37,464 nucleotides of DNA from Kiritimatiellia bacterium (GTDB lineage: Bacteria > Verrucomicrobiota > Kiritimatiellia > JAQICX01), in assembly GCA_027858345.1 (NCBI GenBank), contig JAQICX010000050.1, forward strand, positions 1 to 37,464, in the 5' to 3' direction. Below are positions 8,907-16,542 of this stretch, in pieces. The first letter of the stretch is position 1; each line of letters starts with the position of its first letter. Made by a program: the position numbers and the translations under genes. Under the pieces are notes generated by a model. The model was not told the DNA's origin. It did no database searches and saw only the letters and a program-made list of their open reading frames with translations.

Positions 8907-9488
8907 TTAATCCAACTGTCCAAAGCTATTGAATTTATTCATGGCTTTCGAGAAATCATCAAAGATGATGTCTTTTAGAGCCAGTTCAGCAGCTTCGAGC
9001 ACTGGTGCTATTATTCTTTTCTCTTCAGACGAAAACGAACCTAAAACATAGTTAATGAGTCCATTCTCTGACTTTTCTTTACCGATTCCCAGTTTGATTC
9101 GGGCCAAATTATTATCTCCGCCCAAATGTTCAATAATCGATTCAACTCCGCGGTGACCGCCACTGCTCCCGGCAGCTCTAAGTCTTAATCGACCGACTGT
9201 TAAATCGGCATCGTCATATATTATAATAAGATCATCGTTAGTCAATTTATAATAATTTTTAACAGCAGCAACTGCTTGCCCGCTGTTATTCATGTAAGTT
9301 TGTGGTTTTACAAGCAAAACTTGTTCTCCATCCAAATTTACAGTTGCAGTTTCAGACAGTAGTCTCGTATTTTTTTTAAACGACACTGCATGTTTTTCTG
9401 CTAAAATATTTAAAAGGTCAAATCCAATGTTATGACGCGTTCCGGCATATTTTTTTCCAGGATTACCAAGACCAACAACAATTTTCAT
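8907..9488 (-). CDS. pth: Peptidyl-tRNA hydrolase
   Basis: Pth recycles tRNA by cutting peptidyl-tRNA released from stalled ribosomes. The 193-residue product shows the family start VVGLGNPGKKYAGTRHNIGF (Asn9, catalytic His19), the Lys-Pro-Gln-Thr-Tyr-Met-Asn-Asn-Ser-Gly segment and IIYDDADL (Asp92, equivalent to the catalytic-base helper). The following GSSGGHRGVESI segment has Arg113 where many Pths, including that of E. coli, have Asn in GGHNG. This may be a lineage variant and deserves a check. The gene follows rplY after 8 bases. Confidence 0.95.
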   Translation of the reverse strand: MKIVVGLGNPGKKYAGTRHNIGFDLLNILAEKHAVSFKKNTRLLSETATVNLDGEQVLLVKPQTYMNNSGQAVAAVKNYYKLTNDDLIIIYDDADLTVGRLRLRAAGSSGGHRGVESIIEHLGGDNNLARIKLGIGKEKSENGLINYVLGSFSSEEKRIIAPVLEAAELALKDIIFDDFSKAMNKFNSFGQLD

Positions 9489-9496
9489 TAATCGTC

Positions 9497-10141
9497 TTAT
9501 TCGTTTTCTTCAGCAGCTTTTTCAGCAACTTCTTCACCATCTATCAGTTCAGGTTCTCCATCTTCCTCTTCTACTTCTGTTTTAACAGAAGGTATGTTAA
9601 CAGAAGCGATGGTCAAATCCGGGTCACTTAATATTGTAATACCATTAGGGGCTACAACATCTTCAACAGAGACTTTGTCACCAACTTTTAGATCTGTAAC
9701 ATCAACGCTGATACTTTCAACAAGTGCAGTGTATAGACATTCAACTTCAAGTTCGTGCATTGTTTGCTCAAGGACACCTTGATCCATAGTAGTTCCCACT
9801 GGATCTCCAGTTAGAATAACTTCAATCTGCGTATGAAGTTTTTTGGTTACTGAAACTTCTTTAAAGTCAGCATGAATGATCTTCCCATTTACAGTATGAA
9901 CTTGTAGCTCGTCAAGTAGAGCCACAATTTCATCACTGCCATCAACAGCAATATTACAAACAATGTTTGTGCCTGTATGATGTTTAATAAGTTGTTCGAA
10001 ATCATGTGCATCAAGCTTCAGTTTTAGTGAGCCACAATGTTCACCATTTAAAACAGCTGGAATAAGTCCTGCTCGTCTAACTCTATTACACGCAGTTGAA
10101 CCTTTTTCCGTTCTGCTCATAGCTTTTATTAATTCAGCCAT
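9497..10141 (-). CDS. rplY: 50S ribosomal protein bL25 (TL5/CTC form)
   Basis: This protein binds 5S rRNA. The 214-residue product is the long TL5/CTC type. The N-terminal L25 domain (about 1-93) starts ELIKAMSRTEKGSTACNRVRR and includes LIPAVLNGE. A C-terminal beta domain (about 95-190) follows, then an acidic Glu-rich tail. The pair prs-rplY followed by pth is common in bacteria, which supports the call. The gap to prs upstream is 55 bases. Confidence 0.95.
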   Translation of the reverse strand: MAELIKAMSRTEKGSTACNRVRRAGLIPAVLNGEHCGSLKLKLDAHDFEQLIKHHTGTNIVCNIAVDGSDEIVALLDELQVHTVNGKIIHADFKEVSVTKKLHTQIEVILTGDPVGTTMDQGVLEQTMHELEVECLYTALVESISVDVTDLKVGDKVSVEDVVAPNGITILSDPDLTIASVNIPSVKTEVEEEDGEPELIDGEEVAEKAAEENE

Positions 10142-10196
10142 TCTTTCTCCTAAAATTTGAATTTATATATTCAATTTGAGATTTAAACACAAATAT

Positions 10197-11123
10197 TTAC
10201 TTAATTAAAGATGAAACTGACCTGTTCTCATGTATACGAAGAATAGCTTCACCCATAAGACTACTTACACTAAGTCGAGTTATAGGCAAACCTTCAATAT
10301 CCATGTTTATAGGAACTGTATCAGTTACAACCAGTTCTTTTATTGATGAATTCTGCAAACGCTCCACACCTTTTTCATTTAAAAGAAGATGTGTTACGGC
10401 CGCATATACTTCTTTAGCACCACGCTCAAGTAGTATATCCGCAGCAGAACTCAACGTTCCTGCTGTTGAGGTCATGTCATCAATCATAAAGGCAGTTTTG
10501 CCTTTGACATCACCTACAACTGTTATTGCATTCACTTCGTCAGGACCAAGTCTTTGCTTTGCAACTATAGCAAGGTTCCATCCCAATGTCTGTGAGTATG
10601 CATTTGCAGCTTTAACTGCACCCGTGTCAGGTGATACAATCACCGGTGACTCCGGATTTTTACTTTTTAGATACTCTAATATAACCGGCGAAGCGTACAA
10701 ATGGTCCACAGGGATATCAAAAAATCCCATAATTTGGTGAGCGTGGAGATCCATTGTTAAAATTCTGTCTGCACCTGAAGCAACAAGCAAGTTTGCCACA
10801 AGTTTTGAAGTAATCGGCACTCTAGGTTGATCTTTTCGATCTTGTCTAGCGTAGCCATAATAAGGAATAACGGCTGTTATTCGGGAAGCAGATGCTCTTT
10901 TCATGGCATCAATCATTATAAGAAGTTCCATAAGAGCTTCATTTGGAGGAGTACAGATTGGTTGAACGACAAATACATCCTTGCCTCTAATACTGACGTT
11001 AACTTTTACAAAAACTTCCCCATCAGGGAATTTTGTAATATCAACATCACCAAGTGGTTCGTTTAAATATTCGCATATCTTTTCTGTCAAAGGTCTATTT
11101 GCTGTACCTGAGAAAATAATCAT
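10197..11123 (-). CDS. prs: Ribose-phosphate pyrophosphokinase (PRPP synthase)
   Basis: Prs makes PRPP from ribose 5-phosphate and ATP for nucleotide, His and Trp synthesis. The 308-residue product is class I. Signatures are FSGTANRPL at the N terminus, FPDGE (ATP loop), VIPYYGYARQDRKDQPRVP (flexible catalytic loop), MDLHAHQIMGFF, and the PRPP-binding AFMIDDMTSTAGT. It is the first gene of the operon running to bamA, and the only clear promoter for that operon lies just upstream at 11189-11217. Confidence 0.97.
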   Translation of the reverse strand: MIIFSGTANRPLTEKICEYLNEPLGDVDITKFPDGEVFVKVNVSIRGKDVFVVQPICTPPNEALMELLIMIDAMKRASASRITAVIPYYGYARQDRKDQPRVPITSKLVANLLVASGADRILTMDLHAHQIMGFFDIPVDHLYASPVILEYLKSKNPESPVIVSPDTGAVKAANAYSQTLGWNLAIVAKQRLGPDEVNAITVVGDVKGKTAFMIDDMTSTAGTLSSAADILLERGAKEVYAAVTHLLLNEKGVERLQNSSIKELVVTDTVPINMDIEGLPITRLSVSSLMGEAILRIHENRSVSSLIK

Positions 11124-11156
11124 CTGAATCTCTTACTCTTATAATATATTAAAATT

Positions 11157-11184
11157 TAAAAAAAAAACAGCATATAAATACTGT
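11157..11184 (-). terminator. Intrinsic terminator after the tRNA-Gln gene
   Basis: Read on the minus strand, ACAGTAT and ATGCTGT form a 7-bp stem (one G-U pair) with a TTAT loop, followed directly by nine T residues. It lies downstream of tRNA-Gln and upstream of prs, so it should end the folB-ispE-tRNA transcript. It overlaps the predicted start point of the prs promoter. Confidence 0.7.
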
Positions 11185-11188
11185 ATTT

Positions 11189-11217
11189 TTTATAACTTAC
11201 TAAACTAAAATTGTCAA
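11189..11217 (-). promoter_or_regulatory. Sigma-70 promoter of the prs operon
   Basis: On the minus strand, a perfect TTGACA (11217-11212) is followed by 17 bases and TATAAA (11194-11189). Transcription would begin near 11182. That is inside the 5' arm of the terminator hairpin, so prs transcripts would lack the complete stem while read-through transcripts would form it. The promoter sits only 10 bases after the tRNA CCA end. Confidence 0.7.
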
Positions 11218-11226
11218 CCATCTAGA

Positions 11227-11300
11227 TGGTTGCCCGACTAGGATTTGAACCTAGACTCAGGCCGTCAAAGGGCCGTGTGCTACCGTTACACTATCAGGCA
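11227..11300 (-). tRNA. tRNA-Gln (anticodon TTG), CCA encoded
   Basis: The 74-base minus-strand gene folds as a cloverleaf. The acceptor arm pairs TGCCTGA with TCGGGCA, the D stem pairs GTGT with GCAC, and the T arm is CTAGG-TTCAAAT-CCTAG; discriminator A and an encoded CCA follow. The anticodon loop is CTTTGAC, giving TTG (reads CAA). The outermost anticodon-stem pair is a C-U mismatch. The 5' 44 bases (11257-11300) double as the last codons and stop of ispE. Confidence 0.93.
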
Positions 11301-12195
11301 ATAAATTTACTACTCTACTCCATAGAGGGCATTCCATATTGACTTTAACATGTTCAATCAAGTTTTCAGCAGCTTTTTCATCTTCGACAACAGCGAAGAC
11401 AGTAGCACCAGAACCAGACAACAAGCATCCATATGGTTTTTTCTCACATATAGTATCTACGAGCATATCAATTAGTGGATATTTAGCAAAAACAGTTGCC
11501 TGAAGATCATTAAATAAGATCTTATCCACGTCAACAAGTTCACCTCGTTGTAAAAAAGAAAGGGTATTATAGTACAATTTCCTGTTTTTTGTCAACAAAG
11601 AATTGTATCTTTTGTAAATATCGCCAGTCGCCACCTCAATACCAGGGTTAAACAGTACGATTTGCCAATCTTTTATCTTATTGTTTAAATCAATGTTGCT
11701 GCAGATTTCGCCTCTTCCTTCCATAAGAACAGCTCCACCCATAACCATGGCGGGAATGTCAGATCCGAATTTTGCAGCAACATCCATTAATGTCTCTAAA
11801 GACAAGTTTAAGTTCCAAAAATCATTTAGTCCGTTCAAAACAGCGGCAGCATCAGCACTCCCGCCGCCCAAACCGGCAGCCATTGGTATTCTTTTTAGAA
11901 TCTTAATATGGGCACCACCAGAATATCCAGTCAATTCTTTCAAGGCAATTGCAACTTTATAACCAAGATTATCTTTTTCTTCTATATAAGGAATATCATC
12001 AAGATGTTCAAATTCATATTCGAGTTCTACCAAAACTTTGTCATCTAAGTAGCTGATTTCGATATCGTCATAAATGTTAACAGGCACCAGTATGCTTTTA
12101 AGATTATGGTAGCCATCTTGACGTTTTCCGAGGATGTCCAAAAACAGGTTGATTTTACCCGCAGCCTTAATAAAAATTGTGTCTTTTTGAAACAT
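11257..12195 (-). CDS. ispE: 4-(cytidine 5'-diphospho)-2-C-methyl-D-erythritol kinase IspE, 3' end inside tRNA-Gln
   Basis: IspE is the GHMP-family kinase of the MEP isoprenoid pathway. The 312-residue product shows AAGKINLFLDI (catalytic Lys14), the ATP-binding PMAAGLGGGSADAAA near 104-118, FGSDIP (catalytic Asp146) and GCLLSGSGATVFA near the C terminus. The frame has no stop before the tRNA. It reads through the acceptor and D arms and ends at TGA (11259-11257), just past the anticodon stem. About the last 14 residues, after RVVNL, are therefore encoded by tRNA sequence. They exceed the usual IspE end and are probably dispensable. RNase P processing would remove the stop codon from the ispE message. 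folB lies 64 bases upstream. Confidence 0.93.
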   Translation of the reverse strand: MFQKDTIFIKAAGKINLFLDILGKRQDGYHNLKSILVPVNIYDDIEISYLDDKVLVELEYEFEHLDDIPYIEEKDNLGYKVAIALKELTGYSGGAHIKILKRIPMAAGLGGGSADAAAVLNGLNDFWNLNLSLETLMDVAAKFGSDIPAMVMGGAVLMEGRGEICSNIDLNNKIKDWQIVLFNPGIEVATGDIYKRYNSLLTKNRKLYYNTLSFLQRGELVDVDKILFNDLQATVFAKYPLIDMLVDTICEKKPYGCLLSGSGATVFAVVEDEKAAENLIEHVKVNMECPLWSRVVNLLPDSVTVAHGPLTA

Positions 12196-12259
12196 AAAGG
12201 CGGAAGTAAACTAAAATTAGATAAAATTGTCAAGCCCTTTAAACAAAAAAAAGGAAAAA

Positions 12260-12622
12260 TCAGACTTTTTTATTGCGGGTAACATTGATAGATACCTCTG
12301 CGCCAAAGCAGTTCAGTGCCATTGGCTTTTTTAAGGTAATGTTTACAGATGAAATCTTGGATTCATGCAGGCAGATGTCGACAACATGTTCAGCAAGGCT
12401 TTCGATAAGCTGAAAATGACTTTTTTTGACAGCGGTGACAATTTTTGTTGTTAGTTCAAAATAATCGACCGTATCAGATAAGCTATCTGTTTTTGATGAA
12501 GCACTCAAATCGGTGGACAATTCTATGTCAAAACATAAAGGTTGTGTACGTCCTCGTTCTTCATCATAAACACCAATTTCACAATCGATGGTCAAATTTT
12601 TAATGCATATTTTGTCTGTCAT
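12260..12622 (-). CDS. folB: Dihydroneopterin aldolase
   Basis: FolB converts 7,8-dihydroneopterin to 6-hydroxymethyl-dihydropterin in folate synthesis. At 120 residues the length is normal. Family marks are the opening CIKNLTIDCEIGVYDEER, the DTVDYFELT segment (residues about 50-58), LIESLAEHV (conserved Glu74) and the LKKP segment with the conserved Lys near 99. It lies upstream of ispE in the same direction with a 64-base gap. That gap carries a TTGACA box (minus strand, 17 bases before TTTACT), so ispE may also have its own promoter. Confidence 0.93.
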   Translation of the reverse strand: MTDKICIKNLTIDCEIGVYDEERGRTQPLCFDIELSTDLSASSKTDSLSDTVDYFELTTKIVTAVKKSHFQLIESLAEHVVDICLHESKISSVNITLKKPMALNCFGAEVSINVTRNKKV

Positions 12623-12638
12623 GGTTTGTTCGCCAAAT

Positions 12639-12922
12639 AGTTATTAGTTTTTAGCTGTTAGTTCACTATCATCACATAGTGTCTAATTCTTGTCTATTTA
12701 ATTTTATAAAAGCCTTATTTTAAAGAGTTTTATTAGTCAAAAAAATAATTTTTAATGACGATGAGGACATCGTCGCTCCCAATGCTTCGCCTATTAGGCT
12801 ACGCAGGACAAGCCCGGTCCTACAAGACAATATTAATTTGCAAGTTTGGGAGCGAGAACGTCCTCGTTCTCATAAAGTGTATCAACCTAAAAATTAAGGT
12901 GTCTTGATCTTAACCTTAATTT
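12639..12922. repeat. Intergenic spacer with a covarying hairpin pair and word-like repeats
   Basis: The gap holds a TTATTAGTTTTTAGCTGTTAG run (12640-12660) and two hairpins facing each other, at 12755-12782 and 12846-12873. On matching strands both read ATGA - stem - AGGA loop - stem - GCTCCCAA, but the stems differ (GACGATG/CATCGTC versus GAGAACG/CGTTCTC) and both pair perfectly. Near the end, AAAATTAAGGT (12890-12900) pairs with ACCTTAATTTT (12913-12923) across the stop of the next gene. That may act as a weak terminator. No gene is seen. Confidence 0.65.
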
Positions 12923-13849
12923 TTATCTTTTTTCTTTTTTGATTTTCTGTTTTTCTTCCTTTTCACGTTCTACATAGTCGGTGTCTTCAACATATGTATC
13001 ATAGTCGTTTTTTGGAGTTGTCTTTGAAGAGTATGTTCCGCTAGTCTTTGTATAAGGATTATTTTTTTGTTCAATAACCTTGCCTTCACCATATAGCATT
13101 TCAGATCTTAGGTCATTACGTGTTGCATTGATTTGCTGAATATCTGAAGGGTCCTGTTCTGATTGGCTAAGTGATGTATCGTATATAAATTTCTGGTAGT
13201 CGGCGAAAGCCTGCGATGTAGCACTTTTTTTTGGGGTGTTTTTCTCGTCATATTCTTTAATTGTTTTGGCAAGATTATCTTTTTTCTTCTCTGAAATACT
13301 TTTTAGTAGAGTTTCTTGTTCTGTTTTGTTCATTGGTATATAAGTTTCAACTTTATCACCATATGCAAGTTTGATTTCGTTACTTGAGAGCAGACTCACA
13401 GTGCATAGATGTTCTCCATCGTTGATGACACTGTTCTCTCTGGCAATTTGAATTTCGATTGTTTCAGGGGCAACAAATTTGCCTAGATATCCAGGGAAAT
13501 ATGCAGGTTGATTTTGGATAAGTTCAAGCTCTTTTCCATCTGGAGCCTGCATGGTTACGTAGGCAACTTCTGCTTTTACCGTGTCGCCACTTGAACTTGG
13601 AATGTCTTTGATTTTTTTGTCATATGATTTAATTGTTATGTTGCCAAGTTTGCCCCCAACTGGCTGCATGACGGTTTTATATTTCAAGTCTTGAAAGGTT
13701 AGCAGCTGTTTGCCATCTTCTGTTGTGGCTTCTCCTATAAAGATGTAATCATAGCAATTTGGGTATATACCAAAAAGTTCAATTTTTGCATGCAGGCTGC
13801 AGACAATCATAAAAATTGAGACGAGAACAATTTTTTTCAACATATTCAT
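12923..13849 (-). CDS. Secreted protein of unknown function with charged C-terminal tail
   Basis: I do not recognise a family. The 308-residue product has a clear signal peptide (MNMLKKIVLVSIFMIVCSLHA). The mature N-terminal half (about 22-180) looks like beta-strand-rich globular sequence with two Cys residues. The second half is strongly hydrophilic, with Lys/Glu and Asp/Ser-rich stretches and a KEEKQKIKKEKR end, and is probably disordered. The start ATG at 13849 has an AAGGAA ribosome site 7-8 bases upstream. The region directly upstream is repeat element A, so its promoter would have to lie in that element or further up. A periplasmic or outer-membrane-associated role is only inference. 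Confidence 0.75.
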   Translation of the reverse strand: MNMLKKIVLVSIFMIVCSLHAKIELFGIYPNCYDYIFIGEATTEDGKQLLTFQDLKYKTVMQPVGGKLGNITIKSYDKKIKDIPSSSGDTVKAEVAYVTMQAPDGKELELIQNQPAYFPGYLGKFVAPETIEIQIARENSVINDGEHLCTVSLLSSNEIKLAYGDKVETYIPMNKTEQETLLKSISEKKKDNLAKTIKEYDEKNTPKKSATSQAFADYQKFIYDTSLSQSEQDPSDIQQINATRNDLRSEMLYGEGKVIEQKNNPYTKTSGTYSSKTTPKNDYDTYVEDTDYVEREKEEKQKIKKEKR

Positions 13850-13874
13850 AATTACATTCCTTTTTTATATTGTA

Positions 13875-14187
13875 GGTTTTGTAAAAAGTTTTCAGGCTCA
13901 AACTACTCCCATGTTTTTTTAGACCTGGTTCCTTGTAAATCAATGGTATACAGATTATTTAGCCTTCTTTTCACGTTTTTTTTCGTCGGTCACCGCCCGA
14001 CGCTACAGGTGCTGTATCTGCAAATGAAACTTAGTCCGCCAAAGCTCCTCCAGGGAACGCCAAGCCCCTGTTTGGCTTAATCATAATATGAGCAAAGCTC
14101 ATTTCACGCCCTTGTCTGTCGCACCGTAGTCAGGCACTGCGAAGGCGGATGCGAGGGGTATTCTGTTTCATAAGTTATGACAGTACC
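13875..14187. mobile_element. Repeat element A (short, diverged member of the GGTwCTGTCAAAA family)
   Basis: The left end GGTTTTGTAAAAAGTTTTCAGG and the right end ATGACAGTACC match, with changes, the ends of elements C and D. Inside are the hairpin unit CGTCGGTCACCGCCCGACG (13984-14002) and the GTCCGCC...CTCCTCC to GAGGGGT module (14034-14159). That module's central slot is expanded by about 100 bp relative to C and D. No transposase or open frame is present. No flanking direct repeat is seen, so it looks older. It fills the gap between two leftward genes. Confidence 0.6.
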
Positions 14188-14251
14188 ACATTTTAATAGT
14201 ACTCATTTTCAGAGAATAATAAATGTTTGCAGCGAGTTCGTCAAGTAAAAA

Positions 14252-15151
14252 TTAATTGAGATGGATGAAGGCGTGGACTGTTGTGCCTTTTTCTTTTGAT
14301 GATTTGATGTCAAACTCATCAGATACACGCTGAACATTTACAAGCCCCATACCAGCTCCAAAACCAAGTGAACGAATCCATTCGTTTGCGGTACTGAAAC
14401 CTTCTACAAGTGCTTGCTCTATGTTATCAATACCAGGACCTATGTCGTCTGCAACAATTTCAACTTTGTCAGAGGTCAATGTGAATCTTATGGTTCCTCC
14501 ATCTGAGTGAACAACCTGATTCATCTCCAGTTCATATGCAGCAACTGCAACACGTCGAATGTTTTTGGGGTTGCGATGTTTTGACTTCATGAATTTTTTG
14601 ATGTCATTTGCCGCACGGCCAGCATGTTCAAAGTCATATTTGTTTGTGTTATATGTTTTGACAAGTGACATTTCGTCGGGTTGGTGTTGGTTGTTTTCTT
14701 CGAGTTTATTAATCTCTGTCAAAAGTTTCTGCAGTAGGGAAGTGTTGATGTCTCTACTGGTTATGATTCCAACAAGAATATTGTTTTGGTCCAGCACAGG
14801 GAAACGTCTGAAGTTGTATTTGCCAAAGTACGAAATTCCCATTGAAACCGGCATATCTTGTTCGAGAACAACCACGTTTGTGACCATATGTTTTTCCACA
14901 GGGTCGTCAAGCTGGTTTAGCTCAAGAGCCTGAATTATATCATCCATACTGATGACACCAAATAGACGTCTGTTTTCTGCGACAGGCATGCCTGTAATCT
15001 GTTTTTCTTTCATGATGTTTTTTGCATCACGTATGGTTTGTTTTCGTGCTATGGTAATTGGTGGGGTGGTCATGATGTCTTTTATACGCATCTTATAGAC
15101 CATTTCCATAAATATAAGTGGTGGATTTTTTGGGGTTATTGTTTTATCCAT
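14252..15151 (-). CDS. CBS-pair protein fused to an anti-sigma-type HATPase domain
   Basis: The 299-residue protein has two CBS domains (about 22-145; MRIKDIMTTPPITIARKQT and PVEKHMVTNVVVLE mark their starts). A short linker and a GHKL ATPase domain of the RsbW/anti-sigma kinase type (about 165-297) follow. The ATPase N box is ELEMNQVVHSDGG, the D box ADDIGPGID, and the G box GFGAGMGLVNV. CBS pairs usually sense adenine nucleotides and the ATPase may act on a partner. From memory, such proteins sit beside [FeFe]-hydrogenase genes in other anaerobes, as here. ATG 15151 has only a weak ribosome site (GATAGG); an ATG at 15091, starting MRIKDIM, is a possible alternative. Its partner and target are unknown. 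Confidence 0.85.
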   Translation of the reverse strand: MDKTITPKNPPLIFMEMVYKMRIKDIMTTPPITIARKQTIRDAKNIMKEKQITGMPVAENRRLFGVISMDDIIQALELNQLDDPVEKHMVTNVVVLEQDMPVSMGISYFGKYNFRRFPVLDQNNILVGIITSRDINTSLLQKLLTEINKLEENNQHQPDEMSLVKTYNTNKYDFEHAGRAANDIKKFMKSKHRNPKNIRRVAVAAYELEMNQVVHSDGGTIRFTLTSDKVEIVADDIGPGIDNIEQALVEGFSTANEWIRSLGFGAGMGLVNVQRVSDEFDIKSSKEKGTTVHAFIHLN

Positions 15152-15174
15152 GTTTTAACCTATCTCTAGTATGG

Positions 15175-15660
15175 GGTCTGTCAAGAGTTTGAACCTCTTT
15201 TCATCCCTGTTTTGTTATAAATCGACCCCGCTTTGCCCAAGGGCTATGCCGGACAGGTCGGGATAAAGAGTTTTTTCTTATCCCTACAACGGTTATTAGT
15301 TATTAGCAAAGACACTGCCGTGAGCAGGTGAAGAACCCTGTTGTTTGTTATTTCTTAAGGCGTTTACGCCAATCACGGTTCCAAGGGGACAAGCCCCGAG
15401 GTGACCCAAACCAATGCCAACAAGCTTTTTCTTTATTCAAAATTGGACGTTGAACGTTCGATGTTGGAAGTTCTCCTTTGCAACAACACAACTTTCATCC
15501 GCTAAAACTCCTCCCTTTTTTAGGGGAGGTCACCTCGCGTGCGAGCGTGGGAGGGGTGAATTTCCTCCTGCCCACGGAGTGTCCTGTCTAACTCTCTAAC
15601 AGTCTAACCTTCTAACCAACTTTGCTACGGCTATTGGATGTTCAGTTTGTATATATAATG
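15175..15660. mobile_element. Repeat element B (right end truncated)
   Basis: The left end GGTCTGTCAAGAGTTTG and a following TTTTGTTATAAATC match elements C and D. Inside are the TTATTAGTTATTAGC run (15293-15307), GACACTGCCGTGAGCAGGTG (15310-15329), a GGACGTTGAACGTTCGATG run (15444-15462), the CTCCTCCC...GGGGAGG module (15498-15557) and a TCTAACTCTCTAACAGTCTAA run (15587-15607). The part before 15660 (TATTGGATGTTCAG) matches the stretch shortly before the right end of C. The terminal GACAGTACC is missing, and the DRTGG stop codon begins at 15661. The rightward frame 15414-15599 is not a gene. Confidence 0.55.
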
Positions 15661-15999
15661 TTAATTATCCATTAGTTCTTTAAGCTTTGCGCATGTATCA
15701 AATGTTGTGTGCGGGGTTCTCAGCAGTGTTATGTCAAATTCTTCTGCACGTTCAATCATGTTACTGCTAAGATTTTTTCCATTTACGATGACAACGCAGG
15801 ATGCACATACGATGTCTGCTGTTCTGAGCACCTGATCTGTTGCCAGAGAAGATACAATCATTAGTTCGTGTTCGTCAACAACCAGTACGTCGCTCATAAG
15901 GTCTGAAATTGTAACGTTGTTTATTGTTATGTCCTCTGCATCACTTGCCATAAAAATTACGTCGGCATCTAATTGTTTTTGTATATCGTTGATTTTCAT
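15661..15999 (-). CDS. DRTGG-domain protein of the hydrogenase locus
   Basis: The 112-residue product is a single DRTGG-like domain. The core reads TISDLMSDVLVV, then LATDQVLRTADIVCASCVVIVNGK, and ends in MIERAEEFDITLLRTPH. DRTGG domains also occur in phosphotransacetylases and next to CBS domains, and their ligand is not established. Small stand-alone DRTGG proteins are, from memory, regular companions of NADH-linked [FeFe] hydrogenases. An AAGGG ribosome site precedes ATG 15999. It lies between Rex and the CBS-HATPase gene in one direction, separated from them by elements C and B, and probably belongs to the same signalling set. Confidence 0.82.
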   Translation of the reverse strand: MKINDIQKQLDADVIFMASDAEDITINNVTISDLMSDVLVVDEHELMIVSSLATDQVLRTADIVCASCVVIVNGKNLSSNMIERAEEFDITLLRTPHTTFDTCAKLKELMDN

Positions 16000-16013
16000 T
16001 ATTTTCCCTTGTT

Positions 16014-16529
16014 AAATTTCAGGTTCTGTCAAAAGTTTGCAGGCTGAGCCTGCACCCATTTCGTTATAAATCAGTAGGATACAGACTTTTTGGTCTTATC
16101 CCCACCTTTTTTCCAACATCCAATATCCAACACTCAAATCCAACATCCAAGGTAAGACACTCCCGCCTTCGCTCTTCGAGCTACGCCTGACACAGCCGTG
16201 GGCAGGTAAAAACTTTGTTTTTATTATTTTACCTAGGGCGACTTGTCGAGCCGTAGTCTCGAAGAGCGAAGGCTGATGCCCTAGGCAGCGATATTACGGG
16301 CTTTCAGCCCTGTATTTTCGTCGGTCACCGCCCGACGCTACAGATGTTGTATCAGCAATCTAAACCTTGTCCGCCAAAACTCCTCCCGCTTTTAGGGGAG
16401 GTCACCTCGCCTGCGAGGTGGGAGGGGTACATCCTTATTCCTTGGATATTCCGTGTTGGTTATTGGATATTCCATTTAATATATCAGTTATCATGTTTTT
16501 CATACAATTTTTGACAGTACCAAATTTCA
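16014..16529. mobile_element. Repeat element C: 500 bp, terminal inverted repeats, 8-bp direct repeats
   Basis: The element proper is 16022-16521, exactly 500 bp. Its ends are GGTTCTGTCAAAA and, on the other strand, GGTACTGTCAAAA (12 of 13 match). AAATTTCA stands on both sides (16014-16021 and 16522-16529), the picture left by transposition. It encodes no protein. Inside, from left to right, are: hairpin TGCAGGCTGAGCCTGCA (16038-16054), a CCAACATCCAATATCC run (16113-16150), a large inverted repeat built on CTTCGCTCTTCGAG, an ACGGGCTTTCAGCCCTGT hairpin, CGTCGGTCACCGCCCGACG (16319-16337) and the CTCCTCCC module (16369-16428). I call it a MITE-like, non-autonomous element; the mobilising enzyme is not in this window. 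Confidence 0.78.
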
Positions 16530-16542
16530 AGTTTATATATAT

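Noticed and set aside
15414-15599. Small rightward gene in element B
   Set aside because: The frame is made of repeat words, has no ribosome site and no recognisable protein character.
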